A DNA stretch of 6,436 nt from Thermoleophilaceae bacterium (GTDB taxonomy: Bacteria; Actinomycetota; Thermoleophilia; Solirubrobacterales; Thermoleophilaceae). The notes under the pieces are model-generated. The model saw only the letters and a list, made by a program, of their open reading frames with translations, was not told the DNA's origin and did not search any database. The position numbers and the translations under genes were made by a program. This document shows, in pieces, positions 1-6,227 of this stretch. The stretch spans positions 1 through 6,436 of the forward strand of contig JACCXP010000206.1 of assembly GCA_013696905.1 (NCBI GenBank), given 5' to 3'. How positions within the stretch are numbered: the stretch's first letter is position 1; every line of letters begins with the position of its first letter.

Positions 1-620
1 GCGAGGCGCTGCCGGCGGCGCGGGAGTTCGACGGCCTCGTCTCGCTCGGCGGCGAGCAGTCCGTGCGCGAGCTCGGTGCGCATGGCTACCTCGAGGCCGA
101 GGTCGGCCTGCTGCGCGAGGCGGCCGAAGCAGGCACGCCGGTGCTCGGGGTTTGCCTCGGCGGCCAGCTGCTCGCGCACGCCCTGGGCGCACGAATCGTT
201 CGGCTGCCGCGGCGGACGGTGGGCTGGCGCGAGCTGCGCCCGCTTCAGGCAGCGCGAGCCGACCCCTGCTTCAGCTCGCTCCCGGAGCCCGCGATGGCGC
301 TTCACTGGAACGAGGACTGCTTCTCCCTTCCTCCCGGCGCCATCGAGCTGGCTGCGCCCGCCGGCCCCGCCTGCGAGGCGTTCCGCCACGGCGACGTGGC
401 CTGGGGGATCCAGTTCCACCCCGAGGTCGATGCCGACGTGCTCGAGACCTGGTATCGCTCGGAAGCGGGCTGGCTCGAGGATGCCGGCGTCAGCGAGGCC
501 GAGGCCCGTGCCGCCGACGCGCGCCACCTCGACGCCCAGGCGAGCTTGGGCGCGGCGCTGTTCGGCGCCTTTGCCGCGGTCGTGCGCGAGCGCGCATCCG
601 CACGTGTGCGCGCCGGCTAG
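1..620 (+). CDS. Class I glutamine amidotransferase (GATase1), 5'-truncated by window edge
   Basis: The reading frame is open from base 3, giving 205 visible residues; the start lies outside the window. The GTG at 63 is internal, because the codons before it already encode a conserved core segment (FDGLVSLGGEQSV, the usual 'DGLVxxGGxxSV' strand and turn). The nucleophile elbow GVCLGGQLLAHALGA puts the catalytic Cys at visible residue 51. The His-Glu pair of the catalytic triad is in GIQFHPEV (H139, E141). An 'LHWNEDCFSLPPGA' segment matches the stand-alone GuaA-like amidotransferases (COG0518 type), which are about 230-250 residues long. Such proteins hydrolyse glutamine to supply ammonia to a partner or act on gamma-glutamyl amides; the substrate cannot be told from sequence, and no synthetase domain or partner is visible. 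A helical, Ala/Glu-rich tail follows the domain. The gene converges on the VOC gene and its stop overlaps that gene's stop. The catalytic triad looks complete, so the enzyme is probably active and cytoplasmic. Confidence 0.9.
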   Translation, partial: EALPAAREFDGLVSLGGEQSVRELGAHGYLEAEVGLLREAAEAGTPVLGVCLGGQLLAHALGARIVRLPRRTVGWRELRPLQAARADPCFSSLPEPAMALHWNEDCFSLPPGAIELAAPAGPACEAFRHGDVAWGIQFHPEVDADVLETWYRSEAGWLEDAGVSEAEARAADARHLDAQASLGAALFGAFAAVVRERASARVRAG

Positions 621-1066
621 GTCTCGAGGCCCTTCTCGCGCAGCTCGGCGAGCGTCCCCGGCGTCTTCTCGAGCGAGCCGAGGCCCATCCCGCTCAACAC
701 CTGCGGCGCCTTGGAGAACTGAACGTCCCCGTAGTCGACGACCTCCACGTTGTTGCCCCAGGGGTCGGCGAAGCGCAGGCCGCGCCCCGGCTCGGGCTCG
801 ATACCGGCCTCGCCGAGGACGCGGCGGACGGCCTCCTTGTCGTCGACGACGAGACCGAAGTGCCGCTCGCGGTCGGGACCCTGGCCGCGCGCGGCCACGA
901 GCGCGACGAACTGATCGCCCAGATCGATGAAGGCCATGTGGGCAGAGCGCCCGCGCAACTCGAGCGCGAACAGAGCGCCGTAGAACTCGAGCGCCTCGTC
1001 GACGTCTCCCACCTCGAGCGCGACGTGGTTGATGCCGACCAACCGCGGCCGCGCACCGACCGCCAT
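617..1066 (-). CDS. VOC (glyoxalase/bleomycin-resistance superfamily) protein
   Basis: A 149-residue protein, usual length for a single VOC unit (two beta-alpha-beta-beta-beta modules) plus a tail. Module 1 begins INHVALEVGDVDEALEFYGALF (first metal-ligand position H14). Module 2 begins RHFGLVVDD (H69) and ends FADPWGNNVEVVD (E108), the classic 'DPxGNxxE' ending. The usual second ligand, a Glu in the fourth strand of module 1, seems to be Ala55 (GDQFVALVA), so the metal site may be incomplete; Q52 is nearby. A tail of about 35 residues after the fold (SKAPQVLSGMGLGSLEKTPG...) is not part of the core. The ATG at 1064-1066 overlaps the TGA of the upstream DJ-1/PfpI gene (TGATG), suggesting translational coupling. 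VOC proteins include glyoxalase I, dioxygenases, epimerases and drug-binding proteins; which one this is cannot be decided. The 3' end converges on the amidotransferase gene with no intergenic space. Confidence 0.88.
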   Translation of the reverse strand: MAVGARPRLVGINHVALEVGDVDEALEFYGALFALELRGRSAHMAFIDLGDQFVALVAARGQGPDRERHFGLVVDDKEAVRRVLGEAGIEPEPGRGLRFADPWGNNVEVVDYGDVQFSKAPQVLSGMGLGSLEKTPGTLAELREKGLET

Positions 1067-1620
1067 CACGCGGGCGACAGCTCGCGCTGGCTCGCCTCCA
1101 CGAGCGCGGCGACGAGCTCGCGGCAGAAGTCGGGGATGTCCGCCACGACCCGGCCCCAGACGAGGTTGCCGTCGCGCAGGGCCGGCTCGTCGCTCCAGGC
1201 GGCGCCTGCGTTGACGAGGTCGTCCTTGATCCCCAGCGAGCCCGTGGCGCGCCCGCCCTCGCGCACGATGCCCGCCGAGATCGCGACGGACCCGCCGTGG
1301 CAGATGATGCCCACGGGCTTCCCGGCGCGGTCGACGGCGCGCACGAGGTCGAGCACGGCCGCCGAGCGGCGCAGCTTGTCGGGCGCCCAGCCACCGGGGA
1401 TGACGAGCCCGAGCAGCCCGTCCGCATCGACGTCCTCGAGCAGCGTGTCCGGCTCGGCGGCCAACCCGTTCTTGCCTTCGACCGGCGCGAGGTCGGTGGC
1501 GGCCGTGAGCACCTCGGCGCCCTCCTCGATCAGGCGCATGCGCGTCACGTGATACTCGAGATCCTCGACCCCTTGCGCCAGCAGAATCGCCACCGTCCGC
1601 CCCTCCAGCTTGCCCGCCAT
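1066..1620 (-). CDS. DJ-1/PfpI family protein (PfpI-type intracellular protease / glyoxalase III-like)
   Basis: A 184-residue cytosolic protein, close to the length of PfpI, YhbO and PH1704. The flavodoxin-like fold is clear: strand 1 GRTVAILLAQGVEDLEY carries the conserved Glu (E19); PGGWAPDKLRR is the family's oxyanion-side loop; the nucleophile elbow IICHGGSV carries Cys107-His108. These match E12, C100 and H101 of the archaeal enzyme PH1704 with a constant offset of 7. The C-terminal GIKDDLVNAGAAW segment is also diagnostic. Family members are described as ATP-independent peptidases, glyoxalase III enzymes and (disputed) protein deglycases, so the catalytic residues look intact but the substrate is open. 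The ATG at 1620 was chosen over the upstream in-frame start at 1701 because a strong ribosome binding site precedes it and the longer form would overlap the divergent pepF gene. It is first in a two-gene unit with the VOC gene. Confidence 0.92.
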   Translation of the reverse strand: MAGKLEGRTVAILLAQGVEDLEYHVTRMRLIEEGAEVLTAATDLAPVEGKNGLAAEPDTLLEDVDADGLLGLVIPGGWAPDKLRRSAAVLDLVRAVDRAGKPVGIICHGGSVAISAGIVREGGRATGSLGIKDDLVNAGAAWSDEPALRDGNLVWGRVVADIPDFCRELVAALVEASQRELSPA

Positions 1621-1628
1621 GACGCGCC

Positions 1629-1633
1629 CCTCC
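1629..1633 (-). promoter_or_regulatory. Ribosome binding site of the DJ-1/PfpI gene
   Basis: Read on the minus strand the sequence is GGGAGGGG (1634-1627), with a perfect GGAGG core 8 bases before the ATG at 1620. It fixes that ATG as the start. Confidence 0.8.
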
Positions 1634-1637
1634 CAGT

Positions 1638-1648
1638 TCGAATGGTCG
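1638..1648. repeat. 11-base repeat, copy 1 (matches 3597-3607)
   Basis: TCGAATGGTCG occurs here, in the divergent region between the DJ-1/PfpI gene and pepF, and again exactly at 3597-3607 in front of ligD. Both copies lie in gene-free DNA if ligD starts at 3670. A repeat of this length can occur by chance in a window of this size, so its meaning is uncertain. Confidence 0.35.
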
Positions 1649-1676
1649 TCGCCGGAGCGTACGCAAGTCGCGCCAT

Positions 1677-1682
1677 TAGAGT
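1677..1682 (+). promoter_or_regulatory. Candidate -10 element (TANNNT) for a leaderless pepF transcript
   Basis: TAGAGT fits the TANNNT -10 pattern and lies 9 bases before the GTG start of the M3 peptidase gene. That is about the spacing expected if transcription starts at or next to the start codon. No Shine-Dalgarno sequence is visible before that GTG, in contrast to the strong one on the divergent DJ-1/PfpI gene. No clear -35 is seen. This is a six-base pattern and may be chance. Confidence 0.3.
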
Positions 1683-1691
1683 GCTCGCAGC

Positions 1692-3515
1692 GTGAGTGCA
1701 CCGTCGGCTTCCGATCTCGAAGACCCCGAGCTCGAGGCGACCGCCTGGGACCTCGATCCGCTCGTCGACGGCGACGGAGAGGTCGGGGTAGAGCGGGCGC
1801 TCGACGAGGCCGGGCGGCGGGCGACCGCGTTCGCCGAGCGCTACGAAGGCAAGGTCGCGAGCTTCGATGGCGATCAGCTCGTCGAGGCGATGCGCGAGCT
1901 TGGGGCGCTGTCCGAGCTCGTCGGGCGCGCGGGCTCCTACGCCGAGCTGCGCTTCTCGACCGACACCGCCGACCCGACCCGCGGAGCTCTGCTCCAGCGC
2001 GTGCACGAGCGCGGCACCGCGATCCAGACGACGCTGCTCTTCTTCGAGCTCGAGTGGGCTGCCCTCGAGGACGAGCGCGCCGACGAGCTGCTGAGCGCCG
2101 ACGGCCTCGACTTCTGTCGCCACCACCTGCGCACGGAGCGTCGCTATCGCGACCATCTGCTCTCCCAGCCCGAGGAGCGCGTGCTGGCCGAGAAGGCGCT
2201 CACGGGCCGGAGCGCGTGGGGACGGCTGTTCGCCGAGGTGACCTCGGCGATCAAGGTCGAGCTCGACGGCGAGCCCGAGCCGGCGTCGCTCGAGATCGCC
2301 CTCGCCCGCCTGCACTCGCCGGACCGCGAAGTGCGGCGCACGAGCGCCGAGGCGGTCACGGCCGCGCTCGAGCCCGGCCTGCGCACGCGCGCGTACATCT
2401 TCAACACGCTGCTGCACGACAAGGCGGTCGACGACCGCCTGCGCGGCTACCCGAACTGGCTCGCGGCGCGCAACCTCTCGAACGAGGTCAGCGACGAGTC
2501 GGTCCAAGCGCTGATCGAGGCCGTGCGCGGACGCTACGAGCTCGCGCGGCGGTGGTATCGCCTCAAGGCCGGGCTGCTCGGGATCGAGCGCCTGGCCGAC
2601 TACGACCGCATGGCCGCGGTCACCGAGGACGAGGAGACCGTCCCTTGGGCGGAGGCACGCGAACTCGTGCTCGACTCCTACGCGTCGTTCTCGCCCGAGC
2701 TCGCCGACCTCGTGGGTCAGTTCTTCGACGGTCGCTGGATCGACGCGCCGGTGCGCCCGGCGAAGCGTGGCGGCGCCTTTTGCGCCTACACCGTGCCCTC
2801 GGTCCACCCCTACGTGATGCTCAACTACACCGCGCGGCGACGCGACGTGATGACGCTCGCGCACGAGCTCGGCCACGGCGTGCACGCGGCGCTCGCACGC
2901 CGGCAGGGGGTCTTCCACCAGGGCACTCCGCTGACCGTGGCCGAGACGGCTTCGGTGTTCGGCGAGACGGTCACGCTCGGTCGCCTGCTCGAGCGCGCGA
3001 GCTCACCCTCGTCGCGCCTGTCGCTGCTCGCCGAGAGCATCGAGAACACGATCGCGACGGTATTTCGCCAGGTGGCGATGAACCGCTTCGAGGACAGCAT
3101 CCACAGCGCACGGCGAGACGACGGCGAGTTGCCGTCTGAGCGGTTCGGGGAGCTGTGGGCAGAGAGCCAGGTCGAGCTGCTCGGCGACTCTGTCGAGGTG
3201 ACCGAGGGCTACCGCAGCTGGTGGTCATACGTGCCCCACTTCGTCAACGCGCCCGGCTACGTGTACGCCTACGCCTACGGCGAGCTGCTGGCGCTCGCCG
3301 TCTACCGCCGCTACGAGGAGGAGGGCCCGGACTTCGTGTCGGCCTACCTCGAGCTGCTCAGCACGGGCGGCTCACGACCGCCAGAGGAGCTCGCGAGCAT
3401 CGTCGGGCTCGACCTCACGGACCCCGCGTTCTGGGACGACGGCCTCGCGCTCGTCGAGGCGCAGCTCGAGGCGGCGGAGGCCGCCGCGCGCGAGACGGGC
3501 CGCCTCCGGACCTAG
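1692..3515 (+). CDS. pepF: M3 family oligoendopeptidase (PepF-like zinc metallopeptidase)
   Basis: A complete 607-residue protein, the usual length for oligoendopeptidase F (about 600). The N-terminal half is a helical domain starting with the typical ATAWDLDPLV segment. The catalytic domain contains HELGH at residues 391-395 (Zn ligands H391 and H395, catalytic E392) and the third ligand E418 in the downstream VAETASVFGE helix. The strand before it (GAFCAYTVPSVHPYVMLNY) matches the PepF substrate-edge region. PHFVNAPGYVYAYAYGE (H516, with Tyr523, 525 and 527) is the M3 motif whose His and Tyr side chains contact substrate and stabilise the transition state. There is no signal peptide, so it should be cytosolic and cleave short peptides, in peptide turnover. 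The GTG start is supported by the conserved N-terminus a few codons later, but it lacks a Shine-Dalgarno; a TAGAGT element nearby suggests a possible leaderless transcript. It is transcribed away from the DJ-1/VOC pair. The symbol is by family, since M3B peptidases of actinobacteria are not all true PepF. Confidence 0.93.
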   Translation: MSAPSASDLEDPELEATAWDLDPLVDGDGEVGVERALDEAGRRATAFAERYEGKVASFDGDQLVEAMRELGALSELVGRAGSYAELRFSTDTADPTRGALLQRVHERGTAIQTTLLFFELEWAALEDERADELLSADGLDFCRHHLRTERRYRDHLLSQPEERVLAEKALTGRSAWGRLFAEVTSAIKVELDGEPEPASLEIALARLHSPDREVRRTSAEAVTAALEPGLRTRAYIFNTLLHDKAVDDRLRGYPNWLAARNLSNEVSDESVQALIEAVRGRYELARRWYRLKAGLLGIERLADYDRMAAVTEDEETVPWAEARELVLDSYASFSPELADLVGQFFDGRWIDAPVRPAKRGGAFCAYTVPSVHPYVMLNYTARRRDVMTLAHELGHGVHAALARRQGVFHQGTPLTVAETASVFGETVTLGRLLERASSPSSRLSLLAESIENTIATVFRQVAMNRFEDSIHSARRDDGELPSERFGELWAESQVELLGDSVEVTEGYRSWWSYVPHFVNAPGYVYAYAYGELLALAVYRRYEEEGPDFVSAYLELLSTGGSRPPEELASIVGLDLTDPAFWDDGLALVEAQLEAAEAAARETGRLRT

Positions 3516-3669
3516 TCGGACGGCGTCAAGCGGGTGGCGCGCACCTCACCGCCGAGGTCGCGCAGCCGTGAGCTGAGCGCAAGCACAGTCCGTTCCTCGA
3601 ATGGTCGCGTCAAGCCAAGGTAGGGGACCTGGCAGACAGAGCCGGGCCGCAGCGGGTATCACTCGGTGG
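3516..3669. other. Intergenic region between pepF and ligD
   Basis: Between the pepF stop and the preferred ligD start there is no convincing terminator: the only hairpin seen is a 4-bp GGTG/CACC stem at 3533-3545, without a T-run. No strong -35/-10 pair stands out. It holds a 9-base direct repeat (GCGTCAAGC at 3523-3531 and 3607-3615) and the second copy of an 11-base sequence shared with the divergent region upstream of pepF (3597-3607). If ligD instead starts at the ATG at 3601, the last 69 bases are coding. Without a terminator, some pepF read-through into ligD is possible. Confidence 0.5.
3597..3607. repeat. 11-base repeat, copy 2 (matches 1638-1648)
   Basis: An exact second copy of TCGAATGGTCG. 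It spans the possible ATG at 3601, so if it is a protein-binding site it would favour the later ligD start at 3670. Confidence 0.35.
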
Positions 3670-6123
3670 ATGGCGGATCGCCTCGCCCGCTACCGCGACA
3701 TGCGCGACCTCTCCGAGAGCACCGAGCCGGCGGGCGAGCGCACGCCAGTGGAGACGGGCCCCCCTCGCTTCGTCGTCCAGGAGCACCACGCCACCCGCCT
3801 GCACTGGGACCTGCGGCTCGAGCGCGACGGCGTGCTCGTGTCGTGGGCGATACCCAACGGCATCCCCGAGGACCCGCAACAGAACCGCAAGGCGGTGCAC
3901 ACGGAGGATCACCCGCTCGACTACATCGACTTCGAGGGCGAGATCCCCGCCGGCAACTACGGCGCCGGCACGATGCGCGTGTGGGACCGCGGCACCTACG
4001 AGTGCGAGAAGTGGGAGCAGCGCAAGGTGATGGTGCGCTTCCACGGCGAGCGGCTGAACGGGCGCTACGCGCTGTTTCAGACCGGCACCGGCAAGGACTG
4101 GCTGATCCACCGCATGGACCCGCCCGCCGATCCCGACCGCGAGCCGATGCCGGAGCGCCTCGTTCCTATGCTCGCCCGCCTGGCGCCGCTGCCGGCGGAC
4201 GACGGCGAGTGGGCGTTCGAGATCAAGTGGGACGGGATACGCGCGATCGCCTACTCCGAGCCCGGACGACTACGTCTCGAGAGCCGAAACCTCAACGAGA
4301 TAACGCCGCGCTGGCCCGAGGTCAGGGCGCTCAACCGGGCGCTCTCTTCCCACTCCGCGGTGCTCGACGGGGAGATCGTCGCCTTCGACGGCGACGGGCG
4401 CCCGAGCTTCGAGCGCCTGCAGCAGCGCATGCACCTGTCCTCAGACAGCGCCGTCCGGCGGCGCGCCAAGGACCTGCCGGCCGTCTACGTGCTCTTCGAC
4501 CTGCTTCATCTCGACGGGCACTCGTTGATGGGCTTGCCCTACGTCGAGCGCCGCGAGCGACTGCGGGAGCTCGATCTCAACGGTCCCGCCTGGCTGACGC
4601 CCGAATACCACGCAGGGAGTGGCGCGGCCCTGCTCGCGGCGAGCCGCGAGCGCGGGCTCGAGGGGATCGTCGCGAAGCGGCTGCGCTCGCCGTACGAGCC
4701 TGGCCGACGCTCCACGAGCTGGATCAAGGTTAAGAACACGCGCCGCCAGGAGATCGTCATCGGCGGCTGGCTGCCGGGGCAGGGTCGCCGCCGCGAGCGC
4801 ATCGGAGCGCTCGTGGCCGGCTACTACGACGAGGCGGCGGGCGACGAGCCGCTGCTGCGCTTCGCCGGCAAGGTCGGCACCGGCTTCGACGAGGCGGCGC
4901 TCGTCGAGCTCGCGCGGCTGCTCGCCGCCGACGAGCGAGCGACCAGCCCGTTCAGCGGTCGCCAGCCGCCGAAGGGAGCGGTCTTCGTCGAGCCGCGCCA
5001 CGTAGCCGAGGTCGAGTTCACCGAGTGGACTGCCGAGGGGCTGCTGCGCCACCCCTCCTACAAGGGCCTGCACGACGACAAGCCGCCGCGCGAGGTCGTG
5101 CGCGAGCGCGAGCTCGAGGCCCTCGCGGAACCCGCCGTCGCGGAGACCGGCGAGAGGGCCTCCTCCGAGCCCGCCCTCGGGCTCGAGGCACTGCTCGAGA
5201 GCGGCCGGCGGATCGGCGACGGCGCCGAGGTCACCGTCGGCGGTAGGGCGCTCAAGCTCTCGAACCTCGAGAAGGTCCTCTACCCACAGGCAGGCTTCAG
5301 CAAGGGCGACGTGATCGACTACTACGCGCGCGTCGCGCCCGCAGTGCTGCCCCACCTGCACGGACGGCCGCTGACCCTAAAGCGCTACCCCAACGGCGTC
5401 GAAGCCTCGCACTTCTACGAGAAGCAGTGCCCAAAGCACCGCCCCGACTGGGTGCGCACGGCTTCGCTCTGGAGCCGTCACCGCAAGAGCCAGATCGACT
5501 ACTGCCTCGTCGAGGAGCTGCCGACGCTCGTCTGGCTGGCGAACCTAGCGGACCTCGAGCTGCATGCCTCGCTGGCGCTCCATGACGCGATCGAGCGCCC
5601 GACCGTGCTCGCCTTCGACCTCGACCCCGGCCCGCCGGCCGGCATCGTCGAGTGCTGCCAGGTGGCGCTGTTGCTGCGGGGGATGTTCGCCGGCGTCGGG
5701 CTAGAGAGCTACCCGAAGACATCCGGGTCGAAGGGCATCCAGGTCTACGTGCCGCTGAACGCCGAGACGACCTACGAGCAGACGAAGCCGTTCGCGCGCG
5801 CCGTCGCCGAGACACTCGAGGGTGGCTACCCCGAGCTCGTGATCTCGCGCATGACGAAGAGCCTGCGCGCGGGCAAGGTGCTCGTCGACTGGAGCCAGAA
5901 CGACGAGCACAAGACGACCGTCTGCGTCTACTCGCTGCGCGCGATGGAGCGACCGACCGTGTCCACGCCGCTCGGCTGGGATGAGCTCGAGCGCGCGCAC
6001 GCGAGCGGCGACGCCGCCGCGCTCAGCTTCGACTCCGTGCAGGTGCTCGATCGGATCGAGCGCCACGGCGACCTGTTCGCGCCGGTGCTCAGCACGGTGC
6101 AGCAGCTGCCGAGCTTCGGCTGA
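3601..6123 (+). CDS. ligD: LigD: multifunctional ATP-dependent DNA ligase of non-homologous end joining (PE-LIG-POL)
   Basis: Residues are numbered from the ATG at 3601 (840 aa). Domain 1, about 55-175, is the 3'-phosphoesterase: H62, H68, D70 and R72 in the EHHATRLHWDLRLE segment and H104 in EDHPLDY match the Mn-binding residues H42, H48, D50, R52 and H84 of Pseudomonas LigD with a constant offset of 20. Domain 2, about 185-495, is the ligase: motif I EIKWDGIR with the AMP-accepting K209, motif III DGEIVAFD (E258), motif IV LEGIVAKR, motif V SWIKVKN (K376, K378), then an OB fold ending LLRHPSYKGLHDDK. A Glu/Ala-rich linker (about 500-540) leads to domain 3, about 550-835, a primase-type polymerase with the catalytic Asp pair FDLDPGP (D673, D675), the SGSKG motif (708-712) and D763 in VDWSQND. 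The enzyme processes and fills DNA ends and seals double-strand breaks, normally with Ku. The order is that of Pseudomonas, not of Mycobacterium (POL-PE-LIG). MADRLARYRDMRD at ATG 3670 resembles the usual LigD N-terminus, so the true start may be there (817 aa); neither ATG has a good ribosome binding site. Confidence 0.95.
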   Translation: MVASSQGRGPGRQSRAAAGITRWMADRLARYRDMRDLSESTEPAGERTPVETGPPRFVVQEHHATRLHWDLRLERDGVLVSWAIPNGIPEDPQQNRKAVHTEDHPLDYIDFEGEIPAGNYGAGTMRVWDRGTYECEKWEQRKVMVRFHGERLNGRYALFQTGTGKDWLIHRMDPPADPDREPMPERLVPMLARLAPLPADDGEWAFEIKWDGIRAIAYSEPGRLRLESRNLNEITPRWPEVRALNRALSSHSAVLDGEIVAFDGDGRPSFERLQQRMHLSSDSAVRRRAKDLPAVYVLFDLLHLDGHSLMGLPYVERRERLRELDLNGPAWLTPEYHAGSGAALLAASRERGLEGIVAKRLRSPYEPGRRSTSWIKVKNTRRQEIVIGGWLPGQGRRRERIGALVAGYYDEAAGDEPLLRFAGKVGTGFDEAALVELARLLAADERATSPFSGRQPPKGAVFVEPRHVAEVEFTEWTAEGLLRHPSYKGLHDDKPPREVVRERELEALAEPAVAETGERASSEPALGLEALLESGRRIGDGAEVTVGGRALKLSNLEKVLYPQAGFSKGDVIDYYARVAPAVLPHLHGRPLTLKRYPNGVEASHFYEKQCPKHRPDWVRTASLWSRHRKSQIDYCLVEELPTLVWLANLADLELHASLALHDAIERPTVLAFDLDPGPPAGIVECCQVALLLRGMFAGVGLESYPKTSGSKGIQVYVPLNAETTYEQTKPFARAVAETLEGGYPELVISRMTKSLRAGKVLVDWSQNDEHKTTVCVYSLRAMERPTVSTPLGWDELERAHASGDAAALSFDSVQVLDRIERHGDLFAPVLSTVQQLPSFG

Positions 6124-6186
6124 GGCCCTGTCACCGCGGCCCTTCGATGGGAGTATGTGTGTGAGAGAGACGTCACGGGCGCTCTC

Positions 6187-6203
6187 GCCGGCCTCGCGCC
6201 GGC
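6187..6203 (+). other. GC-rich hairpin upstream of ino1
   Basis: GCCGGC (6187-6192), a five-base loop CTCGC, then GCCGGC (6198-6203): a perfect 6-bp all-GC stem. No T-run follows (CACCTAATC), so it is not a classical intrinsic terminator. It ends 11 bases before the GAGGAG ribosome binding site of ino1. It could act as a weak terminator of ligD, an mRNA-stabilising leader structure, or nothing. The structure is seen directly; any function is inference. Confidence 0.4.
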
Positions 6204-6214
6204 CACCTAATCAC

Positions 6215-6220
6215 GAGGAG
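6215..6220 (+). promoter_or_regulatory. Ribosome binding site of ino1
   Basis: GAGGAG lies 7 bases before the ATG at 6228, which is good complementarity and spacing. It fixes the start of the partial inositol-phosphate synthase gene. Confidence 0.85.
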
Positions 6221-6227
6221 AACACCG

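Noticed and set aside
63..65. GTG as the start of the amidotransferase gene
   Set aside because: In-frame codons before it encode the conserved DGLVSLGGEQS segment of the fold, so the gene begins before the window.
152..1552. A 466-codon plus-strand open frame across the amidotransferase, VOC and DJ-1 genes
   Set aside because: It is Arg/Ala/Pro-rich out-of-frame translation of high-GC DNA and lies opposite or overlapping three genes with clear family motifs. No domain is recognisable.
1635..1648. A LexA/SOS box at the GTTCGA-containing sequence
   Set aside because: Actinobacterial boxes need two half-sites (CGAAC-N4-GTTCG); only one half-like GTTCGA is present.
617..1666. A 349-codon minus-strand frame that would join a long N-terminal part to the VOC domain
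   Set aside because: The part before residue M of the VOC gene is the wrong frame of the DJ-1/PfpI gene (Arg/Gly-rich). The TGATG junction gives the natural VOC start.
1545..2918. A 457-codon minus-strand open frame opposite pepF
   Set aside because: The antisense frame of a GC-biased gene stays open by codon bias. It has no recognisable motif, and its opposite strand encodes the HELGH peptidase.
3533..3545. A terminator hairpin after pepF (GGTG-GCGCG-CACC)
   Set aside because: The stem is only 4 bp and no T-run follows; it is within chance expectation for GC-rich DNA.
4441..5361. A 306-codon minus-strand open frame opposite the ligase domain of LigD
   Set aside because: It is an antisense shadow of a well-supported gene, with no motif and no ribosome binding site noted.
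6129..6159. A sigma-70 type promoter for ino1 (TGTCAC ... TATGTG)
   Set aside because: Both boxes match the consensus poorly and the spacing is 19 bases, so it is not supportable from sequence alone.
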